Positions 18,902 to 27,976 of a stretch of 64,000 nt of DNA are shown piece by piece. Each line of letters opens with the position of its first letter. Position 1 is the stretch's first letter. Origin of the DNA: Bin87 sp963666415 (GTDB lineage: Bacteria; Chloroflexota; Dehalococcoidia; Lucifugimonadales; UBA3495); assembly GCA_963666415.2 (NCBI GenBank), contig CAXXPD010000002.1, positions 1,302,001-1,366,000 on the forward strand, written 5' to 3'. Below the pieces are notes generated by a model. The model was given only the letters and a program-made list of their open reading frames with translations, made no database searches and had not been told where the DNA came from. The position numbers and the translations under genes are program-made.

Positions 18902-20215
18902 ATGCCCGCTGAAAACGTTGAACAGGCGACGCTGATGACAGCGTTGGAAGAATTGGACGTCTCCCTGGATGAGCTGCAGGGACTGTTCGATGATGAGGAC
19001 GGGAAGGCCCGGTTGGCGTTGCGGCGTCTTGAGGAAGACGGCGCGGACCTGGTCCGGCTGGAAGAGATGCTGTCTGGATGGAGGGAGGAGGTTGACGTCT
19101 TCGATGTCCTGGGTCTGGACGGCTCGGAGGAATTTCACTCCAACTTCCTGGCCTGGCTGCTGGATCCCAAAGGCAGCCACGGGATGGGCGATCATTTCCT
19201 GCAGGGGTTTCTCGCGGCGAGCGATGCTCCACGTGCCATACGCGCAGGGGATCGGCTAAGCACGACGGTACGGCGTGAGTATTACCTCGAACATGAGGGG
19301 GAGTCCGGTCGGCTGGACATCCGGATACTCAACCAGGGTGCCCATTTCGTGTGCGCGATTGAGAATAAGGTGTGGGCTCCGGAGAGCGGCAACCAACTGG
19401 CCTGGTACCGGAAGGTCTTGGAGCATGATCACCCTGACCACCGGGTTCACCGTGTGTTCCTGACACCTAGGGGAGTGACGCCCGATGATCCAGAGGAGCG
19501 GGAGCACTGGACGACCATGTCCTACACGGACGTCCTCCGGCTGGTTGAGGGAGCCATTGCAACCGCAAGGGATACTGAAAATGAGGACGTGATCGCGTTC
19601 CTGCGCCAGTATGCCATCACGCTAGGGAGGAACATCGTGCCTGAAGTCAGCAACGACGTCCACGCACTGGCCCGCCGGATTTACCGGAAACATAAGCAGG
19701 CCATTGACTTGATCATTGAGCACCGGGAGCGCTACGAACCGAACTACGTGACCGAGGGTTTCTGGATGATCCGCGAAGCCATCGGCAAGCAGTTGCTTTG
19801 GAAGGAACGTACATGCAACCGCCCGTACGCGCGTTTTGTGTCTGCCGAATGGGAAAGATGTGAGCATCTCAAAATAGATACCTGGCCACATTATCTCCTG
19901 CTTTTTGAGGTCCAGGTCGTTGAGGGGAGGGCAGAACTGTTCCTTACGCTGTTCAAGGGCGAGGACGGGTTGCTCAGGAAACGGATATTCGACCGGGTCA
20001 AAAAGAGCGTGGAAGTGTTCGATTGCGACCAAGTAGCATACATTGACGATTCGATCAGGCTGCACACGGTGGGGAATATACTCGAGGAAGACGACTACGA
20101 GAACTGGTGGAATGAGGAGAGCATTCGCGACACGATAAGAAGACGTTTGGATGATTTCGCCCAGGGTCGGTTTCCTGAAATAAACAGGATCATCGTGGAA
20201 TGTCTGCAGGAATAG
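18902..20215 (+). CDS. PD-(D/E)XK nuclease superfamily protein (PDDEXK_4-like)
   Basis: From ATG 18902 (preceded by GAAAGG; an in-frame ATG at 18866 lacks such a site) the product has 437 residues. EEFHSNFLAWLLDPKGSHGM (residues 77-96) is the characteristic first block of this family. GRLDIRI (Asp139) and CAIENKV (Glu154-x-Lys156) form the catalytic D...E-x-K core. QLAWYRKVL and VFLTPRG complete the fold. The C-terminal 230 residues are a less conserved helical or sheet region seen in the long form. Such proteins are predicted DNA endonucleases frequently found in defence islands; the substrate here is unknown. It is monocistronic apart from a possible 70-residue ORF 86 bases downstream. Confidence 0.78.
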   Translation: MPAENVEQATLMTALEELDVSLDELQGLFDDEDGKARLALRRLEEDGADLVRLEEMLSGWREEVDVFDVLGLDGSEEFHSNFLAWLLDPKGSHGMGDHFLQGFLAASDAPRAIRAGDRLSTTVRREYYLEHEGESGRLDIRILNQGAHFVCAIENKVWAPESGNQLAWYRKVLEHDHPDHRVHRVFLTPRGVTPDDPEEREHWTTMSYTDVLRLVEGAIATARDTENEDVIAFLRQYAITLGRNIVPEVSNDVHALARRIYRKHKQAIDLIIEHRERYEPNYVTEGFWMIREAIGKQLLWKERTCNRPYARFVSAEWERCEHLKIDTWPHYLLLFEVQVVEGRAELFLTLFKGEDGLLRKRIFDRVKKSVEVFDCDQVAYIDDSIRLHTVGNILEEDDYENWWNEESIRDTIRRRLDDFAQGRFPEINRIIVECLQE

Positions 20216-20301
20216 TGAGTAGAAGGCCGGCAGCTTGCGATGACTCTGGGCAACGTCTGGTGTGGTCGTGACTCGCCCACATCCGTAACCGAGTTCGAAA
20301 G

Positions 20302-20514
20302 ATGAGCGAAGATAGGCGTAGGACCGTCTGCAGCAACGGGTACGCCCACTGGCGCAGGTACTTGGATGAAGATGCTTGGGAAACGATGGGCGCTGACACG
20401 GTGCGATGGGCGTTGTCTGATGTGTACCATGACGTGGCGCTGGCGCTGGATTTCCTGCACGAGGCGGGAAGGATTCGTACGCCAGCCTCCACGTATGAGG
20501 CCGTGCCCGTTTGA
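20302..20514 (+). CDS. Small hypothetical protein (70 residues)
   Basis: The ORF begins MSEDRRRTVCSNGYAHWRRY with a weak GAAAG upstream. It lies just downstream of the PD-(D/E)XK gene on the same strand. It is rich in Asp, Trp and Tyr, with an Ala/Leu helix (VYHDVALALDFLHEAG). No family is recognised. It could be a chance ORF. Confidence 0.3.
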   Translation: MSEDRRRTVCSNGYAHWRRYLDEDAWETMGADTVRWALSDVYHDVALALDFLHEAGRIRTPASTYEAVPV

Positions 20515-20538
20515 CCCACCTGGTACCGAGAGGCTGGC

Positions 20539-21263
20539 TCAGCGCTCACACACCACGCCGTCGCCATCACCGTCCCGTGCGCTGGGCACCATCGCCTTGG
20601 GGAAGCCGCGACCCGAGCCCTGGCTTCCGCGGACACGGGTTTCGCCGGCGGCTTCCGCCTCATCACAGGAACCGTACTGTCCGCCAGAATGATCGTCGGT
20701 CGGAGTAGGCAGGGGCGTGCTGCTTCCAAAGGACGGCAGGTTCGGCTTCTCGAAGGTGACGACAGCACCCAGCTGGTGCGGGATATCGCAGGTGGTGAGC
20801 ATCTCGTCCAGCGCCGCGAATTCTTCCGGAGTGGCCGTGAGATCCCAGCTGTACTTGATGGTGATCCAGTCAACAGCGTACCGGCACCAGTATGAGGAAT
20901 CGGGTGGCTTCCACTCTTCGGGCCCCTTGGCCCCCTTGGAACGGTTGGCCCGGGCCGTGACCGCGATGAGGTGATTGGGATCGTCGAGGTGGTTGGCGTA
21001 GAGCCGCTTTCGTTCCGGCGACCATTGCCAGGCTCCGCTGCGGTGGGCGGTGGCCAGGGGGAACCATGTGGTCAATGTCGAGTTCGCCAGGAACGGCGCC
21101 AGGGACACCAGAGTACGGCGCGAACCATTGGCCGGAGTCCACCCGACAGCGCCGGTGTGAGTGGTAAGAGACATCGGCCAGGGTTTCGGCCAGCAGTACC
21201 TCGTTCCGAGTGTCCTGGCAATCGCCGTCCTCGTCGATCCAGTGGCGCCGGTCGTCGCGGCTG
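20539..21263 (-). pseudogene. HNH nuclease with C-terminal Excalibur calcium-binding domain, frameshifted and 5'-truncated
   Basis: Read on the minus strand, the first part (to about 21060) contains DDRRHWIDEDGDCQDTRNEV and ELDIDHMVP, the DxDH core of GmrSD/DUF1524-like HNH proteins. The next part continues in another frame with LATAHRSGAWQWSPERKRLY, YANHLDDPNHLIAV and NRSKGAKGPEEW. These join perfectly if one base is removed from the G5 run at 21057-21061. A linker then leads to an Excalibur motif YGSCDEAEAAG and DGDGDGVVCER at the end. The secretion signal expected for this type of extracellular nuclease is missing because homology stops at about 21263, where a 5'-nucleotidase fragment begins on the opposite strand. 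Confidence 0.7.
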
Positions 21264-21821
21264 GGCGACATTATTGCAGACGCCCAACTCGCGGCAACCC
21301 AGAGCGCCGATACGGGCAACGCGGTGGTGGCGTTCATGAATTCCGGCGGCATACGCAATGACATCATATTCGCCGCTTCCGGCAGCGAGGCCGATGGTGA
21401 GCTGACCTTTGGAGAGGCCTTCGGAGTTCATCCCTTCGGCAACAGCCTGGTGATCATGTCGCTGATCGGCGCCCAGATCCACACCCTGCTCAAGGAACAG
21501 TTCGACAATCCGGAACCGGGTTCCAGTAGAATCCTCCAGGTTTCCGCGGGGTTCAGCTACACCTGGGACGCCGCTCAGCCAACCGGTTCGAAGGTGGATC
21601 CGGCGAGCATCGCCATTGATGGCAGGGTCGTGGATCCCGACGCCAGCTATCGGGCGACCGTCAACAGTTTCATGGCCGAGGGCGGAGACCACTACAGCGT
21701 GCTGGCCGATGGCACTGAAAGGCTCGGCGGCGCGATTGACCTGGATGCTCTGATCGCCTACTTTGCCAATACCGAAGCTGTGGTCCCCGGACCCCAGAAC
21801 CGTATTACCCGCTTGAACTGA
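21264..21821 (+). pseudogene. 5'-nucleotidase C-terminal domain remnant
   Basis: About 185 codons match the C-terminal substrate-binding domain of UshA-like 5'-nucleotidases: GDIIADAQLAATQS, VVAFMNSGGIRND, LTFGEAFGVHPFGNSLV and FMAEGGDHYSVL. The metallophosphatase half is completely absent. The junction at 21264 abuts the truncated HNH gene. Codons upstream of 21264 in this frame are unrelated. The original stop at 21819-21821 appears intact. Confidence 0.8.
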
Positions 21822-21839
21822 CCCAGAGCGGCCGCGCGA

Positions 21840-22178
21840 CCCACCAGCTCAGCGATGTACCGAAAGTGCAGGCTGCCCATGGTCGATGTCGTGGACACCC
21901 CATGCTTCGTCGACTCCTGATACACGATGGGTATCCAACTCGCCGACCTGGTTGCCGGCGTCATCCGGCAGTACGAGCAGGCCGAATTGTTCAGCGATCC
22001 TTACCCTGATGATTTCTATCTCGGGGCTATCGCTCGTTACTACAGTATCGTAAGAAGCAAGACACAGGAGTTGACGGACCGAACAGGGACATTCCCTTGG
22101 CATGGCTTGCACCGTATGCCAGAGAGGCTGCACTACATCGAGTCCGATGAGGAAGCGATCGGTGGGGCCGAGCCTTAA
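21840..22178 (+). pseudogene. DUF3800-protein C-terminal remnant with internal stop
   Basis: The motif MGIQLADLVAGVIRQY is the hallmark C-terminal block of DUF3800 proteins (RNase H-like fold). Homology extends upstream in frame as VDVVDTPCFVDS, a TGA stop, then YT. The family normally has an Arg there, so a CGA to TGA change is likely. The N-terminal two thirds are absent. Confidence 0.55.
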
Positions 22179-22339
22179 AACCAGAGTACCAAGAGCGTGA
22201 CGCTTCCGGAGCATCAATGCCTGACACTGGAATAAATGTAATCATACCGGGGCATAACTGTCAGGGATGTTTGGCCGAAATTATCTCATCGGCTGACGCA
22301 GGATGGCCGGTCAGCGACGGTGGACAGCTTGCCAGCACC

Positions 22340-22550
22340 CCGCCCAGACCATCCTCGGGGGCTGTGCCTGGACAAAGGCTACGACTTCCCCGAGGTGCGC
22401 CGCGCCTTGGACGAGTTCGGTTTCACCGCCCACATCCGCATCCGAGGCGAGGCGAGGAGGCGCAGGCCATCAAAAGGGAGGCTGGGTTCAAAGCCAGGCG
22501 CTGGGTGGTGGAACGCAACCCAATCGCCCTCAGAGCCGCTGGGTTATTAG
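22340..22550 (+). pseudogene. IS5-family transposase fragment
   Basis: GLCLDKGYDFPEVRRALDEF followed by GFTAHIRIRGE, then (after an indel) EAGFKARRWVVERN, matches the DDE region of IS5-type transposases. Both ends are missing. A closely related fragment is at 58130-58356. Confidence 0.7.
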
Positions 22551-22615
22551 GATAGGTACTTAGTGCCATTCTGCGTGTGTCCACGAATTCGGTCAAGGTT
22601 GGTCGCTTACCGCAT

Positions 22616-22759
22616 CTACTTTACGGACGGCTCGTCGATGATTGGTAGGAACTCGTCGTTGACCACTACATGGGCTATCACCAGATTGCTCTGTCGGTCA
22701 AAAAGCGCATTTTGTCTGTCGTTCCACGGAGAAGCCAGATCCCTGATGGTGCGAGGCAC
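22616..22759 (-). CDS. Small hypothetical protein (47 residues)
   Basis: GTG at 22759 is preceded by GGAGGA 11 bases upstream. The product begins MPRTIRDLASPWNDRQNALF and ends with an acidic/hydrophobic stretch (VVVNDEFLPIIDEPSVK). Composition is protein-like, with balanced charged and hydrophobic residues. It is divergent from the SbcD-like gene. No family is recognised, and a 101-residue ORF on the opposite strand competes with it. Confidence 0.35.
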   Translation of the reverse strand: MPRTIRDLASPWNDRQNALFDRQSNLVIAHVVVNDEFLPIIDEPSVK

Positions 22760-22864
22760 AAAGTGTCATCCTCCGGTTGACCTCGCAGTTCGACGAACGT
22801 ACATTGTGTCGGCCCGCACGAGTACTGTGGCAAAACCCGATGAAAATGGGATGTGCGTTCCAGT

Positions 22865-24118
22865 ATGACTTTCCGATTTATCCACGCCGCTGATCTCCAT
22901 TTGGATAGTCCGTTCACGGGCATCAGGGCGGCCGCGCCGGAAAATGCGGTCAAGACACTCTATTCGGCCACTTTTGATTCCTACAAAAACATCATCGACC
23001 TCTGCATCGCTGAGCGGGTGGATGCCCTGCTCGTAGCCGGCGACATATACGATGGAGCCGACCGCAGTCTGCATGCCCAGCGCGCCTTCATAGACGGTCT
23101 GAGTAGCCTAGAAGCTGCCGGTATCCGGTCGTTCGTTTGTCACGGGAACCACGATCCGCTGGATGGCTGGGAAGCGCGGCTGTCGTACCCGGCTGGGTGC
23201 CACCGATTCGGCGCTGATTTTGAAGCAGTCCCTTTGTTCTCCGACGAACCGGAGCGCGCCCTGGTTTACGGCATCAGCTATCCCACCCGAGACGTCTACG
23301 AAAACCTCGTGCAACGCCTCGGTAAGGTTGATAGCTCGGCCTTCACCATCGGACTCATGCACGCCAACGTAGGCACGAACACCGGTCATGCGGCGTACGC
23401 TCCCTGCTCGCTGGACGATTTGGCGCGGTCAGGGATCGATTACTGGGCGTTGGGCCACGTTCATACCCGTCAGGTCCTCCACGAACCGGCTCCCACTGTG
23501 GTGTATCCGGGCAATTCACAGGGACGACATCCCAATGAATCGGGCGCCAGGGGCGTCTATTTGGTGGAGGTCAACGCGGCCGGCGCGGTCAGCCTGCAAT
23601 TTCACGCCACCGACACCGTGCGTTGGGAAAGGATGACGATCGACATCAGCGCGTTGGACACGGAACAGGACCTGCTCAACGAGATCGATGACGCGATGCA
23701 AAATCTGCAGGATGGGGCGCAGGGCAGGTCGGTGCTCGCCCGCATCACTCTCAATGGTCGAGGCCAGCTGAAACAGTCGCTGCGACGGCCCAACGCGGTG
23801 GGAGACATCCTGGAGGTCGTCAACGAGGAATGGGCTGGACAACAGCCGTTCGTGTGGTGCGAACGCATCGAAGACGAAACTGGTGCTTCCATCGACCGCG
23901 AGGCTTTGCGGGCTGGTGAAGACTTTCTGGCCGAGGTGCTGCGAACCGCTGATCTGTTGAAGGAAAATCCTGGCTCTTTCCGTGGTGGGCTCGCTGACCT
24001 CTACGAGCACGCACGGCACAGACGTTACCTGGACGCGTTCACGGACGAAGAAATCGCGGCTTTGCTGGACGAAGCCGAGAACATGGCCGTTGGTCTGTTG
24101 GTTGAGGAGGATGACTGA
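22865..24118 (+). CDS. SbcD/YhaO-like metallophosphoesterase (DNA exonuclease subunit)
   Basis: From ATG 22865 the 417-residue protein begins MTFRFIHAADLHLDSPF, containing the first phosphoesterase motif (DxH). GDIYDGAD, CHGNHDP and ALGHVHTR follow, together giving the five metal-ligand blocks of Mre11/SbcD nucleases. The C-terminal 150 residues form the capping and partner-binding part, as in YhaO. The stop shares one base with the start of the downstream SMC-like ATPase gene (TGATG), a strong sign of translational coupling and a stoichiometric complex. The pair probably trims or unwinds DNA ends in ATP-dependent fashion; repair or anti-phage roles are both possible. Confidence 0.88.
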   Translation: MTFRFIHAADLHLDSPFTGIRAAAPENAVKTLYSATFDSYKNIIDLCIAERVDALLVAGDIYDGADRSLHAQRAFIDGLSSLEAAGIRSFVCHGNHDPLDGWEARLSYPAGCHRFGADFEAVPLFSDEPERALVYGISYPTRDVYENLVQRLGKVDSSAFTIGLMHANVGTNTGHAAYAPCSLDDLARSGIDYWALGHVHTRQVLHEPAPTVVYPGNSQGRHPNESGARGVYLVEVNAAGAVSLQFHATDTVRWERMTIDISALDTEQDLLNEIDDAMQNLQDGAQGRSVLARITLNGRGQLKQSLRRPNAVGDILEVVNEEWAGQQPFVWCERIEDETGASIDREALRAGEDFLAEVLRTADLLKENPGSFRGGLADLYEHARHRRYLDAFTDEEIAALLDEAENMAVGLLVEEDD

Positions 24119-27100
24119 TGCGCATCCGCAACCTTCATATCGACGGTTTTGGGCGGTTCGCGGACCGCAGTTTTGGACCTTTGGAACATCCCGTAACCGT
24201 GTTCTACGGGGCCAACGAAGCCGGTAAGAGTACCCTGCTTGAGTTCATCCGCAGAATATTGTTCGGATTTCCCGCTCGGCGGGTCGGGACCAACGAGTAT
24301 CCTCCGCTAGCTGGCGGACGGCACGGCGGCAGGATCACAATAGCCACAGATGCTGGAGAAATCATCGTCGTTGACCGAGCCCCTGGGCGTGGAGACGGTC
24401 CCATATCCATGACCACTGATGCCGGCGAAACCATCCCGGATGCCGAGTTGCCGAGACTGCTCGGTAACAATACGAGAGGCGTATTCAATAACATCTTCGC
24501 CTTCACCCTCGACGAGCTGCACGATGAAAGTCTGCTCGGTAACGAAAGCGTAAACCGTCAGATCTACAGCGCGGGGATCGGCGCAGTGCGACTTCCCACC
24601 GCCCTGGATACTTTGCAATCCCAAAAGCAGGAGATCTTCCGGCCCCGTGGAAGTAACCAAGCGGTGCCGAAGGTGATCGCCCAAATTCAGGAAACCGAGA
24701 CGGCTTTGCGGAGTATCGCCGAGCACGGGGTGGAATACCGAAGGCAGTCGGAACGCCTGGCTGAAATCGAGCGAGGACTAGGCGACTTGGGCGAGCGTCG
24801 TCTGCAACTGATGTCTGAAAAAGAGCGGCACGAAGATTTAGAACGAGCCTGGGAGCCTTGGAACGGCCTCATCAACGCCGAGGGTGCTTTGGCGAAACTA
24901 CCGGCAGTTGAGGCATTTCCAGAGAATGGCATCGCCCGCTTGGAAACCTTGGAAGCACGGGCCCAGACTGCCGAGCAGGAGCTTGCCTTGGCGGAAGAGC
25001 GGGTGAAACACGTCAAGGCCGACGTTGACCAGGAGATCGACCACCTGTCGTTTTTGGAGCGCTCAAGCGACGTCCGCGGGTTGGAACGCGCTCGGAGCGC
25101 GTTCGACCAGTCGGTCAAGGATCTGCCCGAAAGACGGGCCGAACTCTCCGCCAAACGCTCCGAGCTGAGCGCGTCGTTGGCAAACTTGGGCCGGGATTGG
25201 GACGCGGACCGCCTCAACAGTTTCGACCTCTCGCTGGTCGTGCGTGAGGAGGTCGCCAACCACGGTGAACGCTTGCAGAACGCCCGGACCAACCGGGAGA
25301 GATCACACACCGCGCTGGCGCAGGAAGAGGCGACGCTGACGGAGGCTCGGGAGAATGCCCAGGGGGCGCAGGCCGCCCAGGATGGCGCCACTCCGCCTGA
25401 CTTGGACGAAAACGACATTCGAGAGCATCGCCGGCGAATCCGGCAATCCCGCAGCATCCTGGATGAATTAGGCCGCGCCGAAGATCACAACCGATATCTT
25501 CGAGCGCAGATTGACGATGATTTGGAGCCTGGCGAGGCCTCGCCCAATACTGGCGTAACCAGACTGCTGGCCGTGCTGCTGGGGATCCTAGGCGTTGCTG
25601 TGCTAGGCGCCGGTATATGGCTCTCGTTGACTGCGTCTCCCGCCGGGGGGAGCGCTCTGACAGTGATAGGCGCCGTACTATTCGCGGCGGCCGCGATCCT
25701 GTTCTTCAGAGGCCGCTCATCCGGTCTGCCCACCGCGTCCCCCGTGGCGGCGCGAGTCCGGAGGCAGATCAGCGAGGCGGACGAGCAGCTGGCGGGCATA
25801 CGGTCCAGGCTGCAAACAGACGCCGACGCATTGGGCCTGGCGTCTCTCGACGCGGACGTGTTGATGGATGCCGAGGAGGCGCTGGATGGGACCGACGCCA
25901 AGCTCAGGGAATGGCAACAACTGGAAGCCCAACTGGCCCAATTGACCGAACGGGCTGAGCGCCAAACGCTACGAAGGGACCAAGCGCAGCACGCGGTACA
26001 GGATGCTCGGGCGACCCAGAAGGCTGAGGAGCAAGCATGGCAAGCGTGGCTCCAGCAACGCGGCCTGTTGAGGACGTTTTCACCCGACAGTATGCAGGAA
26101 CTCCGCGGCCTGGTGGATTTAGCGCAAACCTATTGCCGCGAAGTAGTAGCCATGGAGGATCGCATCACCGCCATCCAGAAAGACATCGATGAATTCATCG
26201 CGATGGTCCGGCCGTTGGCGGACGTCCACGGCTTTGCCGTGGAGTGGAGCGACTACCCGAAGGTCGCAGGTGTAGCCGACGACATCATCGACTTGCATGG
26301 AAGCGTTTCGGAAGCGGCTCGGAGCCGTACAAATGCCGAGAAGGAGTTGGAAGAAGCTCAGAACGAGTTGACCCAGCGGCAGGAAAGTCAGCAAGGAGTC
26401 GCTGACGAGATCGCAGCGTTGCTGCAGTCAGGACAGGCTGAGGACGTTGACAACTTCCGTGGGCGCGCCCAGATTTTCCAGGAACGGGCCGCCCTGACCG
26501 CGTCTATTTCCGGCGTTCTGGAGCAGATGCAGGTGATCAGTGGGCCGGGCGATGCGTTGGAAGAGTTCCGAGCCACGCTGTCAAAAACCGATATACAGAC
26601 CATCCGCGACGAAGTCCGGAAACGCGAGGCAGATCTGGAAGAGATAGATACTAGACGGTCTGAATTGGATACGGAGCGCGGGGCGATCCAAACCCGGATT
26701 AGCGATCTCACCAGCGAGGAAGATTCATCCCGACTGCGGCTGGAACGTCATCGCCTATCGGAGGAGCTGCAGGGGCACGCACGAGATTGGGCGGTCCGCA
26801 CGATTGCCGAGAGCCTGATTCGGCAGGCGCAGAGCAAGTTCGAGAAGGAGCGGCAGCCCGATGTGATCCGCCACGCTGAGCGCTTCTTCCTCGGCGTCAC
26901 CGACGGCGCCTACCAGGCCGTGTACTCCCCGCTGGGCAGTTCCGAGATCAACGTCAGGGACGCCGCGGGCAACATCAGGACGCCCCAGCAACTCAGCCGA
27001 GGCACCCGTGAGCAACTGTTCCTGGCCCTGCGCTTCGGGCTGATCTTGGAGATGGGCCAGCGCGCGGAGCGCCTCCCGGTGATCGTTGACGAGGCGCTGG

Positions 27101-27264
27101 TGAACTTCGACCCGACCAGGGGCACCAAGGCCGCCGGCTCATTTATCGACCTATCCGAAACGAACCAGGTACTGATATTCACCTGCCACCCGCAGATCGT
27201 GGACTGGTTCGCGAATGCGGCGGCCCAACGGGGTACTGCGGAGCCGGAGGTCGTAGAGATCTGA
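24118..27264 (+). CDS. SbcC/YhaN-like SMC-type ATPase with two membrane segments
   Basis: This 1048-residue partner of the phosphoesterase has an N-terminal Walker A GANEAGKST (31-39). Long coiled coils lie on both sides of a central hydrophobic region, roughly residues 150-450 and 570-930. The C-terminal ABC signature is LSRGTREQLFLALRFG (about 959-974), followed by Walker B LPVIVDEALVNFD (about 986). Instead of the zinc hook of classical SbcC/Rad50, the coiled-coil apex holds two membrane-spanning stretches (about 481-500 and 514-533). This is the YhaN arrangement and implies anchoring of the complex at the membrane. ATP binding would gate the nuclease partner encoded immediately upstream. 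Confidence 0.88.
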   Translation: MRIRNLHIDGFGRFADRSFGPLEHPVTVFYGANEAGKSTLLEFIRRILFGFPARRVGTNEYPPLAGGRHGGRITIATDAGEIIVVDRAPGRGDGPISMTTDAGETIPDAELPRLLGNNTRGVFNNIFAFTLDELHDESLLGNESVNRQIYSAGIGAVRLPTALDTLQSQKQEIFRPRGSNQAVPKVIAQIQETETALRSIAEHGVEYRRQSERLAEIERGLGDLGERRLQLMSEKERHEDLERAWEPWNGLINAEGALAKLPAVEAFPENGIARLETLEARAQTAEQELALAEERVKHVKADVDQEIDHLSFLERSSDVRGLERARSAFDQSVKDLPERRAELSAKRSELSASLANLGRDWDADRLNSFDLSLVVREEVANHGERLQNARTNRERSHTALAQEEATLTEARENAQGAQAAQDGATPPDLDENDIREHRRRIRQSRSILDELGRAEDHNRYLRAQIDDDLEPGEASPNTGVTRLLAVLLGILGVAVLGAGIWLSLTASPAGGSALTVIGAVLFAAAAILFFRGRSSGLPTASPVAARVRRQISEADEQLAGIRSRLQTDADALGLASLDADVLMDAEEALDGTDAKLREWQQLEAQLAQLTERAERQTLRRDQAQHAVQDARATQKAEEQAWQAWLQQRGLLRTFSPDSMQELRGLVDLAQTYCREVVAMEDRITAIQKDIDEFIAMVRPLADVHGFAVEWSDYPKVAGVADDIIDLHGSVSEAARSRTNAEKELEEAQNELTQRQESQQGVADEIAALLQSGQAEDVDNFRGRAQIFQERAALTASISGVLEQMQVISGPGDALEEFRATLSKTDIQTIRDEVRKREADLEEIDTRRSELDTERGAIQTRISDLTSEEDSSRLRLERHRLSEELQGHARDWAVRTIAESLIRQAQSKFEKERQPDVIRHAERFFLGVTDGAYQAVYSPLGSSEINVRDAAGNIRTPQQLSRGTREQLFLALRFGLILEMGQRAERLPVIVDEALVNFDPTRGTKAAGSFIDLSETNQVLIFTCHPQIVDWFANAAAQRGTAEPEVVEI

Positions 27265-27509
27265 ATGCACAGAGTTCGGCTGCCTCCCAGCATAGCCGGT
27301 AATAAATCGTGGTTCCGCGTCGCCTACGCCCTAACCTACCGTCAATCAGATAGAATCATTGGGGCAAGTTGGGAGATAGCAGCCTAGTATTACAACGACG
27401 CATTTTTTGCAGGATACCGGATGCGTTGCCTTTCCCTTCGTAGATGTGCATCCTCAGACTATTGCGGCAACCCTTGCGGTCAGCAGCGTTCCCGAAGCGG
27501 TGACTCAAG
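27265..27509. repeat. Intergenic region with 17-bp inverted repeat
   Basis: No gene is seen. CTAGTATTACAACGACG (27384-27400) is the exact reverse complement of CGTCGTTGTAATACTAG (27511-27527), bracketing 110 bases. Both are the terminal sequence of the MITE described at 16237 and 27510, so a third element terminus lies here. Confidence 0.65.
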
Positions 27510-27702
27510 CCGTCGTTGTAATACTAGAAATCTGGCCGGGAACCCCGATTCTCCACAAGCCGTTATTTTCTTAACGTCGATTATCGATGTAATAAGGGGT
27601 TCTTGAAACGTATTACAAACCCCATCACGCCGTATACGACTGTAATACGTCTGCTTGGCGTAGTGCAAAACCCGGCCAATGGCTTTCCGGCCAGACCTCT
27701 AG
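27510..27702. mobile_element. MITE-like non-coding element, copy B
   Basis: It starts CCGTCGTTGTAATACTAG then AAATCTGGCCGGGAA, and ends GGCTTTCCGGCCAGACCTCTAG. The ends are inverted, and about 190 bases are similar to copy A. No coding capacity. The right outer tip seen in copy A (TATTACAACGACGG) is absent here. Confidence 0.65.
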
Positions 27703-27976
27703 GCAGCCTTGGGGCGACCCATGGAACGCCAACAAAGGCACCGCGCCGCTTCAGAACCAGCGAAGATATTTGCAAATGTGGATCGCTTAGAGAGCGTCCC
27801 GTAGGATGGAATAAATGGGAACAGAAGCAACCGCACAGACCCAAGATCCGAGGAGTTCCTTGGCTGCATGGGCAAATACCAGCGATGAATGGATCCGACG
27901 GATCGTTCGACAGGTTCTAGGTTCTGACGGCGAGTTTTCGGAAAATGACCGGGCCCATATATTCCGGCTTTTCTTA

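Noticed and set aside
22563..22868. 101-codon ORF overlapping the SbcD-like start by ATGA
   Set aside because: The overlap looks like coupling, but the sequence is unusually Arg/Ser/Cys-rich, lacks a ribosome site and competes with a better small ORF on the other strand.
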